Assembly: GCF_023145115.1 (NCBI RefSeq)
Contig: NZ_JAGLEJ010000005.1
Location: 83,708 to 147,707, forward strand
DNA length: 64,000 bases
Source: Algiphilus sp.
Lineage (GTDB): Bacteria; Pseudomonadota; Gammaproteobacteria; Nevskiales; Nevskiaceae
Reading direction: 5' to 3'
Shown: one piece after another, positions 34,112 to 42,028 of the stretch
Layout: each line of letters opens with the position of its first letter
Position numbering within the stretch: the stretch's first letter is position 1
The notes under the pieces: model-generated
Database searches by the model: none
What the model saw: only the letters and a program-made list of their open reading frames with translations
What the model was told of the DNA's origin: nothing
Translations under genes and position numbers: made by a program

Positions 34112-34431
34112 CGGGGTTCTCCTCAGCCGGCGTTCTTGTCGTTCCCGGAGCATCAGCGTGGCCGCCAACCCCGCGCACCGCCCGAAGGAGTAGGGCCGCG
34201 TGGAACACCGCGACGAGCCCGAGCACGAAGCCGAGGGCTCTATGCGGCTGCTTCCAATGCATTGGCCAGGGCTACAGCGCCCACCACTTGTGGTGCGGGG
34301 CGCGGCCATTGGCTGGCGGTCAGAGTCGTAGGGGACAGACTACGGTTTCTGCAATCACCAGCGAACCTGCCCCCGCCCCTTACGTGGCGCGTATTAGCCG
34401 CGGCTGAGGGCCCGGGGTTCGCGCGCCGGGC
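34112..34431. other. 320-base gap with gene remnant and a solitary GGGGACAG end
   Basis: No confident gene. A minus-strand frame starting at 34262 reads MHWKQPHRALGFVLGLVAVF, a membrane-like segment, then loses coding character and overlaps the DUF3237 start, so it may be a decayed gene. On the plus strand, GGGGACAGACTACGGTTT at 34331-34348 resembles the arms of GGGGACAG-type elements but has no partner arm nearby. Confidence 0.4.
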
Positions 34432-35067
34432 TCATACGCCACCGAGGGCGCGGCACATGGCCGCACCGAAGAAGGCGCCGAGTTCGTCGATGCTCCAGTC
34501 GTTCTTCGGATCGAGCAAGCGCCGGACCGAAGCTTCGCAGGACGACATGAAGAGCTCGGTGATCACGGGTAGCTTGCGCGGCAGATCCTGAACCTGCCAC
34601 CAGCGCGCCAGCGCCGGTGCCAGCCATTGCGCGGCGCTCTGGGCCACCAGTTTGCGCGCCCGCAGGAAGCGGTCGGCGATGGCGGGCTCCGGGCTCGCGA
34701 CGAAGACCAGCCGCCAGGCCTGGGGGCGATCGGCCACCACGCGCAGCAGGGCGCGATAGCCGGCGATGAAGGTCGCCTCCGGGTCGTCGTCGCCCTGGGC
34801 GCTGTGGAGCGCCTCGAGGGCGGCCGCCAGCATGTGCTCGCTCTCGCGCGCCAGCAGCGCCTCCAGCAGTTCGATGCGGTCGGCAAAGCAGGAATACACC
34901 ACCGGCCGGCTGACGCCCAGGCGCCCGGCGACGGCGCTCAGCGTGACGGCGGGCAGCCCCTGCTCGACCGCGATCTCCAGGGCCGCGTCGAGCACATGGG
35001 GGCGACGGCGCTCGGGCCCGAGGTGGGCGGCTCTGGCGCCGCTGCTGGCAACTTTGGGGGCGGGCAT
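34432..35067 (-). CDS. TetR family transcriptional regulator
   Basis: A 211-residue repressor. The N-terminal DNA-binding domain reads VLDAALEIAVEQGLPAVTLSAVAGRLGVSRPVVYSCFADRIELLEALL, a clear TetR helix-turn-helix. The remaining helices form the ligand domain. It is transcribed divergently from the MpaB/DUF2236 oxygenase, with two operator-like repeats between them, so it very likely controls that gene and itself. The inducer is unknown; a substrate or product of the oxygenase is a natural guess. Confidence 0.92.
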   Translation of the reverse strand: MPAPKVASSGARAAHLGPERRRPHVLDAALEIAVEQGLPAVTLSAVAGRLGVSRPVVYSCFADRIELLEALLARESEHMLAAALEALHSAQGDDDPEATFIAGYRALLRVVADRPQAWRLVFVASPEPAIADRFLRARKLVAQSAAQWLAPALARWWQVQDLPRKLPVITELFMSSCEASVRRLLDPKNDWSIDELGAFFGAAMCRALGGV

Positions 35068-35079
35068 GCGCTCAGTTTA

Positions 35080-35113
35080 CTACGGTCATGTAGAATTTTC
35101 CTACACTGATGTA
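35080..35113. promoter_or_regulatory. Tandem operator-like repeats between tetR and the MpaB-type gene
   Basis: CTACGGTCATGTAG (35080-35093), with CTAC/GTAG palindromic ends, and CTACACTGATGTA (35101-35113) start 21 bases apart, two helical turns. Both lie in the 82-base AT-rich divergent promoter region. This is the layout expected for two TetR dimers. Confidence 0.6.
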
Positions 35114-35149
35114 TAAAATGGTCCGCCGAACCACGCAGGAACAAGTTCG

Positions 35150-36124
35150 ATGACCGCCAACAAGCAAGACACGCTGCGCACGCGCGACTACGGCTTCTTC
35201 GGCCCCGGCTCCCCGAGCTGGAAGGTCTGGTCGTCGCCGACCTCCTTGATCGGCTTTCAGCGGGCGGTGGTGCTGGAGCACTTCGACCCCTTCCTGGCGG
35301 CAGCCGTCGCGGATATGCGCGGGATCTACCGCAACCCGGCGGGCCGGCTGGACCGCACGCTGGCCTACTTCCTGACGATTGCGGTGGCGGACGGGCATAC
35401 GGCGACGGAAGCGTCGCGGCTTCTGATGCGGGTGCACGCAAAGGTCTCGGGCACCGAGCCGATCAGCGGCCTCGCCTACAGCGCCAACGACCCCGCGTCG
35501 CAGCTCTGGATCCATCTGACCGGCTGGCACTCGGTGCTGAAGTGCTACGAGATGTACGGCCCCGGCCCGCTGCGCGCCGACGAGGAGCGCCGCTACTGGG
35601 AGGAATGCGCCATCGCCGCCCACCTGCAGACCTGCGACCCGGCCGACGTGCCGCGTTCGCGCGACGGCATTCGCGACTACTTCGCGGCCATGCGGCCCCG
35701 GCTTTGCACTTCCGAGCGCGCCCACGAAGGCATGCACTATCTGCTGCGCACCCCCTACGCCAGCGCCGGCGCGGGCTTCTGGGCCATCAGCCGGATGATC
35801 GCGCCGGCTACCATCGCCTCGCTGCCGCAATGGATGCGCACCCTGGGCGGCTTCGACCAGCCGAAGCTGCTCGACGGCATCACCCCGCCGCTGGCCCGCA
35901 TCGCGATGTACTTCGGCAGCTGGCCGGTTCTGAAGGTGGCGGCGCTGCGCTACAGCGCGCCCGGTACCGCGCGGATCATGCAGCAGCATCACCGCAGCCC
36001 TGCACCCGCGAACCCCGGCACCGTTCATCCGCAACCGCTGCGTGACACGCGCGCCGCCATGACTCCGACCGCCGCACGCGAGGGCCGCACGTCCGGCGCC
36101 GTCGCGGCGAGCGCACGCGGATAA
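35150..36124 (+). CDS. MpaB/DUF2236 family oxygenase
   Basis: A 324-residue protein of the DUF2236 group, which includes MpaB and the latex-clearing protein Lcp, haem b oxygenases. It shows GFFGPGSPSWKVWSSPTSLIGFQRAVVLEHFDP, GRLDRTLAYFLTIAVADG, RVHAKVSGTEP, LAYSANDPASQLWIHLTGWHSVL and YEMYGPGPLRADEERRYWEE. The His residues in RVHAKV and WIHLTGWHS are candidate haem ligands. The C-terminal 40 residues are Pro/Ala/Arg-rich and low in structure. AGGA precedes the ATG at a loose spacing. The divergent TetR gene suggests ligand-controlled expression. Substrate is not known. Confidence 0.85.
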   Translation: MTANKQDTLRTRDYGFFGPGSPSWKVWSSPTSLIGFQRAVVLEHFDPFLAAAVADMRGIYRNPAGRLDRTLAYFLTIAVADGHTATEASRLLMRVHAKVSGTEPISGLAYSANDPASQLWIHLTGWHSVLKCYEMYGPGPLRADEERRYWEECAIAAHLQTCDPADVPRSRDGIRDYFAAMRPRLCTSERAHEGMHYLLRTPYASAGAGFWAISRMIAPATIASLPQWMRTLGGFDQPKLLDGITPPLARIAMYFGSWPVLKVAALRYSAPGTARIMQQHHRSPAPANPGTVHPQPLRDTRAAMTPTAAREGRTSGAVAASARG

Positions 36125-36278
36125 CCGACCGCTGCATCGTGCCGCCGGCGGCGCGCCGGCCGTGCGCGACGTCCCACGGGATGGACCCACCTGCGCACGA
36201 CCGGGGCAGCCGCTGCCCGCGGAGGTCCGGTGGCTCCGGCGCGCGGGCACGTCGGCGACCACCGCGATCGACCGCAGC

Positions 36279-37376
36279 CTAGCGGTCCATGCGAACCACG
36301 TGCCCTTCGCGAGGCGCCACCCGCCCGGCCAGAAGCTGCTCGAACACCTGCCGGGCACCGTCCAGCCCGTGGCCCTCGACGACCCGGAGTAGGTCGCGTT
36401 GCGCATCGGTGACGTGGGCGTGGAATCGCGACCAGGCCTCCCCCAACCGCTGCGCGAATACCTCCGCTCCCCACTCCTTGGTGCGCTTGCCGATCTGGTC
36501 CGGCGCGAAGAAGAACTTGGGGGCCGGGCCGGGTAGTTCCTGCTTCTTTGGCAGCTCGACGGTCTGGGCCGAGCCAACGACACAGCTGTGCGTGAGCTGG
36601 CCGAAGTGGTGGTGGATGGTGCTGCGCAGGTCGCGGTCGCCGGCGAAGTCGATGTAGAGCGTCGGGGTGTCGGCATCCAGCGTGGTGAGTTCCGGGTAGG
36701 TGAGCGTGCGCCGGTAGCAGCAGGATTCCGCCACGAAGTCGCGGTTGGCTGCCGAGGTCAGGCCGATGGTCTCGACATCGTCGTCCATGCAGAAGGCGGT
36801 GCCGTAGGCGGTCTTGCTGGAGGCGCTGGACAGCACGACGCGCTCGGCGCCGAACCAGGCGTTGTCGGCCAGGAAGTCGGCCAGCGTGAAGGAGGTGAGG
36901 AACAGTGGCCGGAAGATGGCCTGGAAGGCTTCCGTATCCGGCGTGTACAGCGGGTCGTGACTGCAGCGGAAGTACTGGTTGTAGGCCGGCGGCAATGGCT
37001 GGCGGTGTTCGGTGCCGTCACGGAAACCGTGGTCGCCGACCTTCGCGGGCACCACGCGCAGGATGTTGGCGGGCGGGAAGTAGCCGTAGAAGCGGTCGCC
37101 CGTTTTCAGGCCGTCGACGTTCGACGCGATGACATTCGCGAAGCCCCAGACCGGCACCAGGCCCCAGTCGGCATCGCCCGTCGGGAAGAAGTCCCAGTAG
37201 CGCATGGCCGCGCCGTAGGCGGCGTAGGTGACGTTGTTGGTGGTCAGCGAGAAGCGGTCGGGTGCGAGCAGGGCCTCGCCTTCCGCCGGCTCGGTCGGCG
37301 CCGGCTGTTCGTCGACGCGGGTTCGCGCCAGGTCGTGCCTGTGGATCAGCAGCCGGCGGGTGGTGCTGGGGATCAT
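36279..37376 (-). CDS. DUF2855 family protein
   Basis: A 365-residue protein matching DUF2855. It has FSLTTNNVTYAAYGAAMRYWDFFP, WGLVPVWGFANVIASNVDGLKTGDRFYGYFPPAN, an ERVVLSSASSKTAYGTAF segment resembling the nucleotide-binding strand of quinone oxidoreductase-like MDR proteins, and LTHSCVVGSAQTVELP. The MDR-like pattern hints at an NAD(P)-dependent reductase, but the family is uncharacterised. The ATG at 37376 has a strong GAGGAGAGGG ribosome site. It is the next gene after the MpaB-type oxygenase and converges with it. Confidence 0.82.
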   Translation of the reverse strand: MIPSTTRRLLIHRHDLARTRVDEQPAPTEPAEGEALLAPDRFSLTTNNVTYAAYGAAMRYWDFFPTGDADWGLVPVWGFANVIASNVDGLKTGDRFYGYFPPANILRVVPAKVGDHGFRDGTEHRQPLPPAYNQYFRCSHDPLYTPDTEAFQAIFRPLFLTSFTLADFLADNAWFGAERVVLSSASSKTAYGTAFCMDDDVETIGLTSAANRDFVAESCCYRRTLTYPELTTLDADTPTLYIDFAGDRDLRSTIHHHFGQLTHSCVVGSAQTVELPKKQELPGPAPKFFFAPDQIGKRTKEWGAEVFAQRLGEAWSRFHAHVTDAQRDLLRVVEGHGLDGARQVFEQLLAGRVAPREGHVVRMDR

Positions 37377-37577
37377 TGCCCTCTCCTCGTGGTCGGTCGT
37401 CTCCGCGGGCAGTGTCCCAGCTCGGCGCGCGCGTTCCCACCCGGTGGCGATTCCGGACCCGCGCGCGATATGTGACGCATGCCCTGACAGGAGTTGCAGC
37501 GGCGGGGGCATACTGCACACTCACTGCGCATCCGCCGTGGCGATCCGTCGCGCGGCGCCATCGTTCGGGGGAACCGC

Positions 37578-38444
37578 GTGCGCAACAGCGTTGCCTTTGC
37601 CATCAGTCTGCTCGTGACCGTCCTCGCGCTGGGGCTCGCCTGGCTGCTGGACGACGGCACGCAGCGCATCGCCGGGCTGCCGCTGCTTCCGGCGCTGGCG
37701 CTGTTCGCGTTCATGGTGCAGTGGGCGGTGTACGTGCCGTCCTTCCTGGGCCGGACCGAGCACTACTACGATCTCGCCGGCTCGCTGACCTACGCCAGCG
37801 TGATCCTGCTGGCCGCGGTGCTGGGCACGCCCGACGCGCGCGGCTGGGTGATCGCGGCGCTGGTGCTGGTGTGGTGCGGGCGGCTGGGCAGCTTCCTGTT
37901 CGCGCGCGTGAAGCGCAGCGGCAAGGACGGTCGCTTCGACGACATCAAGCCGCACTGGGGCCGCTTCCTGATGGCGTGGACCTTCCAGGGACTGTGGGTG
38001 TTCATGACCCTGCTGGCGGCGCTGATCGCGGTGACCGGACCGGCCGCCGCGGGCTGGGATGCGTGGGCGAGCGTCGGCCTCTCCGTATGGGCTGCGGGCT
38101 TCGCCATCGAGGCGGTCGCCGACCGCCAGAAATCGGCGTTCCGGGCCGACCCGGCCAACCGCGGGGACTTCATCCGGCACGGGCTGTGGGCGTGGTCGCG
38201 CCATCCCAACTATTTCGGCGAGATCACGCTGTGGACCGGCATCGCGATCATGGCCACGCCGGCCATGTCCGGCTGGCAGTGGCTGGGCTGGGCGTCGCCG
38301 CTCTTCGTGTTCTGGCTGCTGAACCGGGTCAGCGGCATCCCGATGCTGGAGAAGCGCGCCGACGCCACCTGGGGCGGCCAGCCCGCGTACGAGGCCTACA
38401 AGGCCCGCACGCCGGTGCTGTTCCCCCGTCCACCGGGACGCTGA
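37578..38444 (+). CDS. DUF1295 family membrane protein
   Basis: A 288-residue polytopic membrane protein of the DUF1295/steroid 5-alpha reductase-like group, distantly related to isoprenylcysteine methyltransferases. It shows SFLGRTEHYYDLAGSLTYAS, KRSGKDGRFDDIKPHWGRFLMAWTFQGLWVF, RHGLWAWSRHPNYFGEITLWTG and PMLEKRADATWGGQPAYEAYKARTPVLFP. The last two motifs form the conserved C-terminal NADPH or SAM region of the superfamily. The GTG at 37578 follows GGGGGAA. It is three bases ahead of the DedA gene, so the two are in one operon. Lipid or steroid reduction is possible. Confidence 0.85.
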   Translation: MRNSVAFAISLLVTVLALGLAWLLDDGTQRIAGLPLLPALALFAFMVQWAVYVPSFLGRTEHYYDLAGSLTYASVILLAAVLGTPDARGWVIAALVLVWCGRLGSFLFARVKRSGKDGRFDDIKPHWGRFLMAWTFQGLWVFMTLLAALIAVTGPAAAGWDAWASVGLSVWAAGFAIEAVADRQKSAFRADPANRGDFIRHGLWAWSRHPNYFGEITLWTGIAIMATPAMSGWQWLGWASPLFVFWLLNRVSGIPMLEKRADATWGGQPAYEAYKARTPVLFPRPPGR

Positions 38445-38447
38445 CCG

Positions 38448-38954
38448 ATGATCGACGCCATCCTCGCCTGGGCCGGCGAGCACCGCGACCAGGCGCTCTG
38501 GCTGGTGCCGCTGCTGGCCTTCATGGAGACCTGCGTGGGCATCGGCCTGTTCACGCCCAGCCTGCTGCTGGTGATCGTGTGCTCGGTGCTCTACGCCAAT
38601 GAGTGGGCCAATATCTGGCTGATGGCGGGCATGGCGCTGGTGGGCTCGTCGCTGGGCGACCACGCCGGCTACTACGCGGGCCGCGCGGTGGGCCATCGCG
38701 TGCACGGCTGGCGCATCATCCAGCGCAACCGGCAGCGCTGGGAGCGCACCGAGGCCATGGTCCGGCGCTTCGGGCCCTGGGCCATCTTCATCGGCCGCTT
38801 CATCCCGGCCATCCGCAGCCTGGTGCCGGCGATGATGGGCGTCACCGAGTTCGACCGGGCGCGCTACACCGCGCTGGATGTTGCCGCGTGCGGCCTGTGG
38901 GCGCTCGGGCTGGTGGCCATCGTGAAGGGCGCGCACCAGCTGTTCGTGCCCTGA
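38448..38954 (+). CDS. DedA family membrane protein
   Basis: A 168-residue DedA/VTT-domain protein. Features are PLLAFMETCVGIGLFTPSLLLV, SSLGDHAGYYAGRAVGHRV and the signature GPWAIFIGRFIPAIRSLVPAMMGVTE, followed by a C-terminal hydrophobic helix. DedA proteins act in lipid-carrier recycling or flipping at the inner membrane and affect envelope stress resistance. This is a short member. It follows the DUF1295 gene by three bases. Confidence 0.9.
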   Translation: MIDAILAWAGEHRDQALWLVPLLAFMETCVGIGLFTPSLLLVIVCSVLYANEWANIWLMAGMALVGSSLGDHAGYYAGRAVGHRVHGWRIIQRNRQRWERTEAMVRRFGPWAIFIGRFIPAIRSLVPAMMGVTEFDRARYTALDVAACGLWALGLVAIVKGAHQLFVP

Positions 38955-38970
38955 GCCCGCAGCCGGGTCG

Positions 38971-39456
38971 CTATTCGACCCCGCGGGTGCGCCACCAGGC
39001 CGGATAGAACGCCCGGGCGAAGGCCAGCTGGCTCTTCAGATAGCCCCGATGCTTGGGCAGGCCGTCGTCGATGTCGGCCACGCGCTTGTCGTAGAAGGTG
39101 TGCAGGCGCGGCGCGGGCAGCGCCGCGGCATCGGCGAAGTTCGCGGCGGGCACGAAGGTCAGCGCCGGCATCAGCGGCAGGCGCATGAACTCGATGGCGG
39201 GCTTGTTGCAGGTCGCGCACTTGCCGCGCTGCACGGCGGGCGGTGGCCGGTAGGTGCCGAAGTCCACCGTGCCGTCCGCGGGCGGCACGACGCCGTCGCT
39301 GCGCAGCACGACCATGTCCGCGAAGGGCGTGCCGTTGAAGCGCTGACAGATGGTGCAGTGGCAGATGAAGCGCATCAGGGGTGCGCGCTGCACCTCGAAC
39401 GCGGCTGCCCCGCAATGGCACTGGCACTGCTGGTGAAACGCTGGTTCTCCGGGCAC
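38971..39456 (-). CDS. GFA family protein (Gfa-like zinc-binding fold)
   Basis: A 161-residue protein with the cysteine pattern of the glutathione-dependent formaldehyde-activating (GFA) fold: QCQCHCGAAAFEV, then FICHCTICQRFNGTPF, then GKCATCNKPAIEF. These bind structural and catalytic zinc. Most family members have unknown substrates. The GTG at 39456 is preferred because GGAGG lies seven bases before it; the frame extends upstream to 39504 without a better site. It lies back to back with the PhyH-type dioxygenase gene. Confidence 0.82.
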   Translation of the reverse strand: MPGEPAFHQQCQCHCGAAAFEVQRAPLMRFICHCTICQRFNGTPFADMVVLRSDGVVPPADGTVDFGTYRPPPAVQRGKCATCNKPAIEFMRLPLMPALTFVPAANFADAAALPAPRLHTFYDKRVADIDDGLPKHRGYLKSQLAFARAFYPAWWRTRGVE

Positions 39457-39545
39457 GCCCGCCTCCTCCCTCTCGCCTTTCGTTCGGAGAATACGCCCGG
39501 GCATACTGCGGTGACCACATGTAAAACAAAACGAGAGGAGACCGC

Positions 39546-40382
39546 ATGACGGCTGGGGAGTGGGACCTCGACGCCAAGATGCGCGACTTCGAGCGCGACG
39601 GTTTCGTGATCTTCGAGAACGCCATCGCGCCCGAGCGGGTGGATGCCATCAAGCAGGCCCTGCTGCGCGTCGAGCGCGAGCAGGACTTCGGATTCCGCGA
39701 CACCGATTTCGAGGGCAGGCGCACGGTGCGCATCTACAACCTGCTGGTCCACGGGCCGGAGTTCTGGGAGATTCCCGTCGACCCGACCGCGCTGGCCTTC
39801 GCCGAGCGCGTGCTCGACGAGGAGCTGCAGCTTTCCTCGCTGAGCTCGATCACGCTCTCCCCCGGCCAGGGCGCGCAGCCCGTCCACGCCGACGACCAGC
39901 TGATCCCGGTGCCCAAGCCGCACCAGCCCTTCACGCTCAACTGCGTGTGGGCGATCACCGATTTCACCGAGGAGAACGGCGCCACCCGCCTGGTGCCCGG
40001 CAGTCACAAGGCCTCGGGCATGCCCGAGTACGACCTCGAGTGCGACACCGTGCCGGGGGTAATGCCGGCGGGCAGCCTGCTGTTCTGGCACGGCAGTCTC
40101 TGGCACGCCGGCGGCGAGAACCGCAGCAACGAGCGGCGCTTCGCGATCGCGAACTACTACGCTGCCGGCTTCATGCGCCAGCAGGAGAACCAGCAGCTCG
40201 GCGTGCCGCTGGAAACCGCGCGCCGGTTCCCCAGGCGGCTGCAGCAGCTCTGCGGCTATTCGGTCTACCGCGGGCTGTACGGGCACGTCGACAACGCCGA
40301 CCCCATCGCCATGCTGGGCGACGACGAGGGGCAGAAGCTGATCTGGCAGCGCACGCCCGAGGAGATGTTCGAGGCGGGCTGA
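39546..40382 (+). CDS. Phytanoyl-CoA dioxygenase (PhyH) family protein
   Basis: A 278-residue Fe(II)/2-oxoglutarate-dependent oxygenase. It opens with DFERDGFVIFENAIAPERVDAIKQAL, has the iron motif HADD (His-x-Asp) in AQPVHADDQLIPV, WAITDFTEENGATRLVPGSHKAS, and the distal His in WHGSLWHAGGENRSNERRFAI, where the Arg fits 2-oxoglutarate binding. The C-terminal part varies. It is preceded by AGAGGAG. Such enzymes hydroxylate lipids or small metabolites; the substrate here is unknown. Confidence 0.88.
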   Translation: MTAGEWDLDAKMRDFERDGFVIFENAIAPERVDAIKQALLRVEREQDFGFRDTDFEGRRTVRIYNLLVHGPEFWEIPVDPTALAFAERVLDEELQLSSLSSITLSPGQGAQPVHADDQLIPVPKPHQPFTLNCVWAITDFTEENGATRLVPGSHKASGMPEYDLECDTVPGVMPAGSLLFWHGSLWHAGGENRSNERRFAIANYYAAGFMRQQENQQLGVPLETARRFPRRLQQLCGYSVYRGLYGHVDNADPIAMLGDDEGQKLIWQRTPEEMFEAG

Positions 40383-40493
40383 GGCATGTCGTCGTACAGA
40401 CTGCGGGCGGCGCCCGCGCCGCCGGACGGTGCCGGGGATGGTGATAGAGTGCCGCCCCGACCGCAGCCCGCCCGGGCACGAGGGGACAAGCGC

Positions 40494-41285
40494 TTGAACC
40501 ACCACCACCCGACCCGGGCGTGCGCCGCCGCACTGCTGCTCGGCGCCACCGGTGCGGCATCGGCCGCCGGCCCGTACATGATCCCGGTCACGCCCTTCGT
40601 GCAGGCCCAGTTCGGGCAGAAGGAACAGGAGTTCGAGCAGCTGCTCGACCAGAGCCTCTCCTTCTACATGCTGCGCATTGGCGCCGGCATCGTGGCGCAG
40701 AACGCGGTGATCTCGCTGACCACCGACTGGTCGATCACCGATGCCGACGTCAGCGAGGAAGAGGAGACCGGCTCGGCCGACCGGCGCGAGTACGACCTCT
40801 CGGTGGGCTACGCCCTGCCCGCCGGCTTCACGGTATTCGGCGGCTACAAGTTCGGCGAGACCCGCATCGATCTGGTGTCGCGCGAAGCCATCGACGCCGG
40901 CGCGCCGGAGACCTTCGAGAACACCTTCGAGGAAGCCGGCCCCTACATCGGCGGAAGCTGGGAATACGTCTTCGAGCAGGCCGGAGCCGTCAGCTTCTCC
41001 TTCGCCTACGCCTGGCTGGACGCCGACAACCGCTTCGGCGGCACCGTGGACGAGGCGGACGAGGGCGACGAGCCCGAGTTCGACGACTTCCTGGGCCGGG
41101 TGCGGGCCGATGCCAATGGCATCGGCCTGGGCGTGCGCTGGAGCAAAGGGCTGACCGACACCCTGGGCTACTACGCCACCGTGCGCTGGCAGCGCTACGA
41201 TCAGGATCTGTCCCAGCAGGGCCTGCGGGTTTCCGCGCAGGAGACCTTCACCGAGCTGGGGATGGGGCTGACCTACTCCTTCTGA
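40494..41285 (+). CDS. Outer-membrane beta-barrel protein
   Basis: A protein of about 263 residues with a signal peptide (ACAAALLLGATGAASAA) and alternating strands such as FTVFGGYKFGETRIDL, YIGGSWEYVFEQAGAVSFSFAYAWL and TLGYYATVRWQRYDQDL. It ends LGMGLTYSF, with the C-terminal Phe used by the BAM machinery. One acidic loop contains TVDEADEGDEPEFDD. A TTG at 40494 with AGGGG upstream is the best start, because it begins just before the signal peptide. Function (porin or surface protein) cannot be told. Confidence 0.78.
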   Translation: MNHHHPTRACAAALLLGATGAASAAGPYMIPVTPFVQAQFGQKEQEFEQLLDQSLSFYMLRIGAGIVAQNAVISLTTDWSITDADVSEEEETGSADRREYDLSVGYALPAGFTVFGGYKFGETRIDLVSREAIDAGAPETFENTFEEAGPYIGGSWEYVFEQAGAVSFSFAYAWLDADNRFGGTVDEADEGDEPEFDDFLGRVRADANGIGLGVRWSKGLTDTLGYYATVRWQRYDQDLSQQGLRVSAQETFTELGMGLTYSF

Positions 41286-41374
41286 TCCGGCCCGCGCCCG
41301 GCGGCCGCCGGGCTTGATTGTGGCGACGTCTGCCCGCATGGTGGAAGGACGCACCGCACCACGGGAGGCACGCC

Positions 41375-41551
41375 ATGCCGACCAGGGACAAGCAGCGAAA
41401 CGGCAAGTCCGAGGATCCCTCCACGGATGAAGAGCTCGTCGACGAAGCCCTCGACGAGACCTTCCCGGCCAGTGATCCGCCCGGCTCGACCAGCACCACC
41501 GATGACGACGACGCCCTGTCCGGGGATGACCACAAGCGCGATTCCGGCTAG
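41375..41551 (+). CDS. Small acidic protein with DETFPASDPP motif
   Basis: A 58-residue hydrophilic, acidic protein with no membrane segment. The middle reads ELVDEALDETFPASDPPGS, a motif that recurs in many small proteobacterial proteins of unknown function; the end is rich in Asp. The ATG at 41375 has GGGAGG at about seven bases. It is likely disordered. No function is proposed. Confidence 0.7.
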   Translation: MPTRDKQRNGKSEDPSTDEELVDEALDETFPASDPPGSTSTTDDDDALSGDDHKRDSG

Positions 41552-41777
41552 GCGGACCGGCGCCCAATAGTACCCGCGCGATAGCATCTGCGCGGCGGGC
41601 CCGTAATCCGGGCCGCGCCCGGGACCACACCGCGCCGCACGGGCGGCGTCGGATCAACGCAGCCATCCCGACGGTGACGGCGTCGCGGCGGTAGCGCCCC
41701 GGGACCGCCGCACGGGCTCCATCCGATGCCCTCTCGACGCGCCCGAAAGCGGTGCCGCGAATCCGCTCGTCCGTTTA

Positions 41778-41816
41778 TTGACATTTGTCAAACTTACCGC
41801 ATAATGACAAATGTCA
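41778..41816 (+). promoter_or_regulatory. Strong promoter with two palindromic operators before the RoxA-like gene
   Basis: TTGACA (41778-41783) and CATAAT (41800-41805) are 16 bases apart. TGACATTTGTCA (41779-41790) and TGACAAATGTCA (41805-41816) are 12-base palindromes, each the reverse complement of the other, covering the -35 and the edge of the -10. A dimeric repressor, TetR-like in style, probably binds them. The remaining 41552-42028 sequence holds no convincing gene and leaves a leader of about 200 bases. Confidence 0.75.
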
Positions 41817-42028
41817 GGATCCCGCGGGTGCGTCGTGGGTTCCGGGGCGATGCCACGCGGGGCGGTGATCGACACCCGCCGCTGCGTGCATCGGCAGCGC
41901 CTGCCGGCAATGGCCGGCGGTCCCGGCCCCACTGCAACGACCTCGCGGCATGGACGGACCGGGTGCGGAAGCTTCTCCGCGTGCCGGGACGGCGAACGAA
42001 TACAAGAAGCACGCGATGGAGGAGAGAG

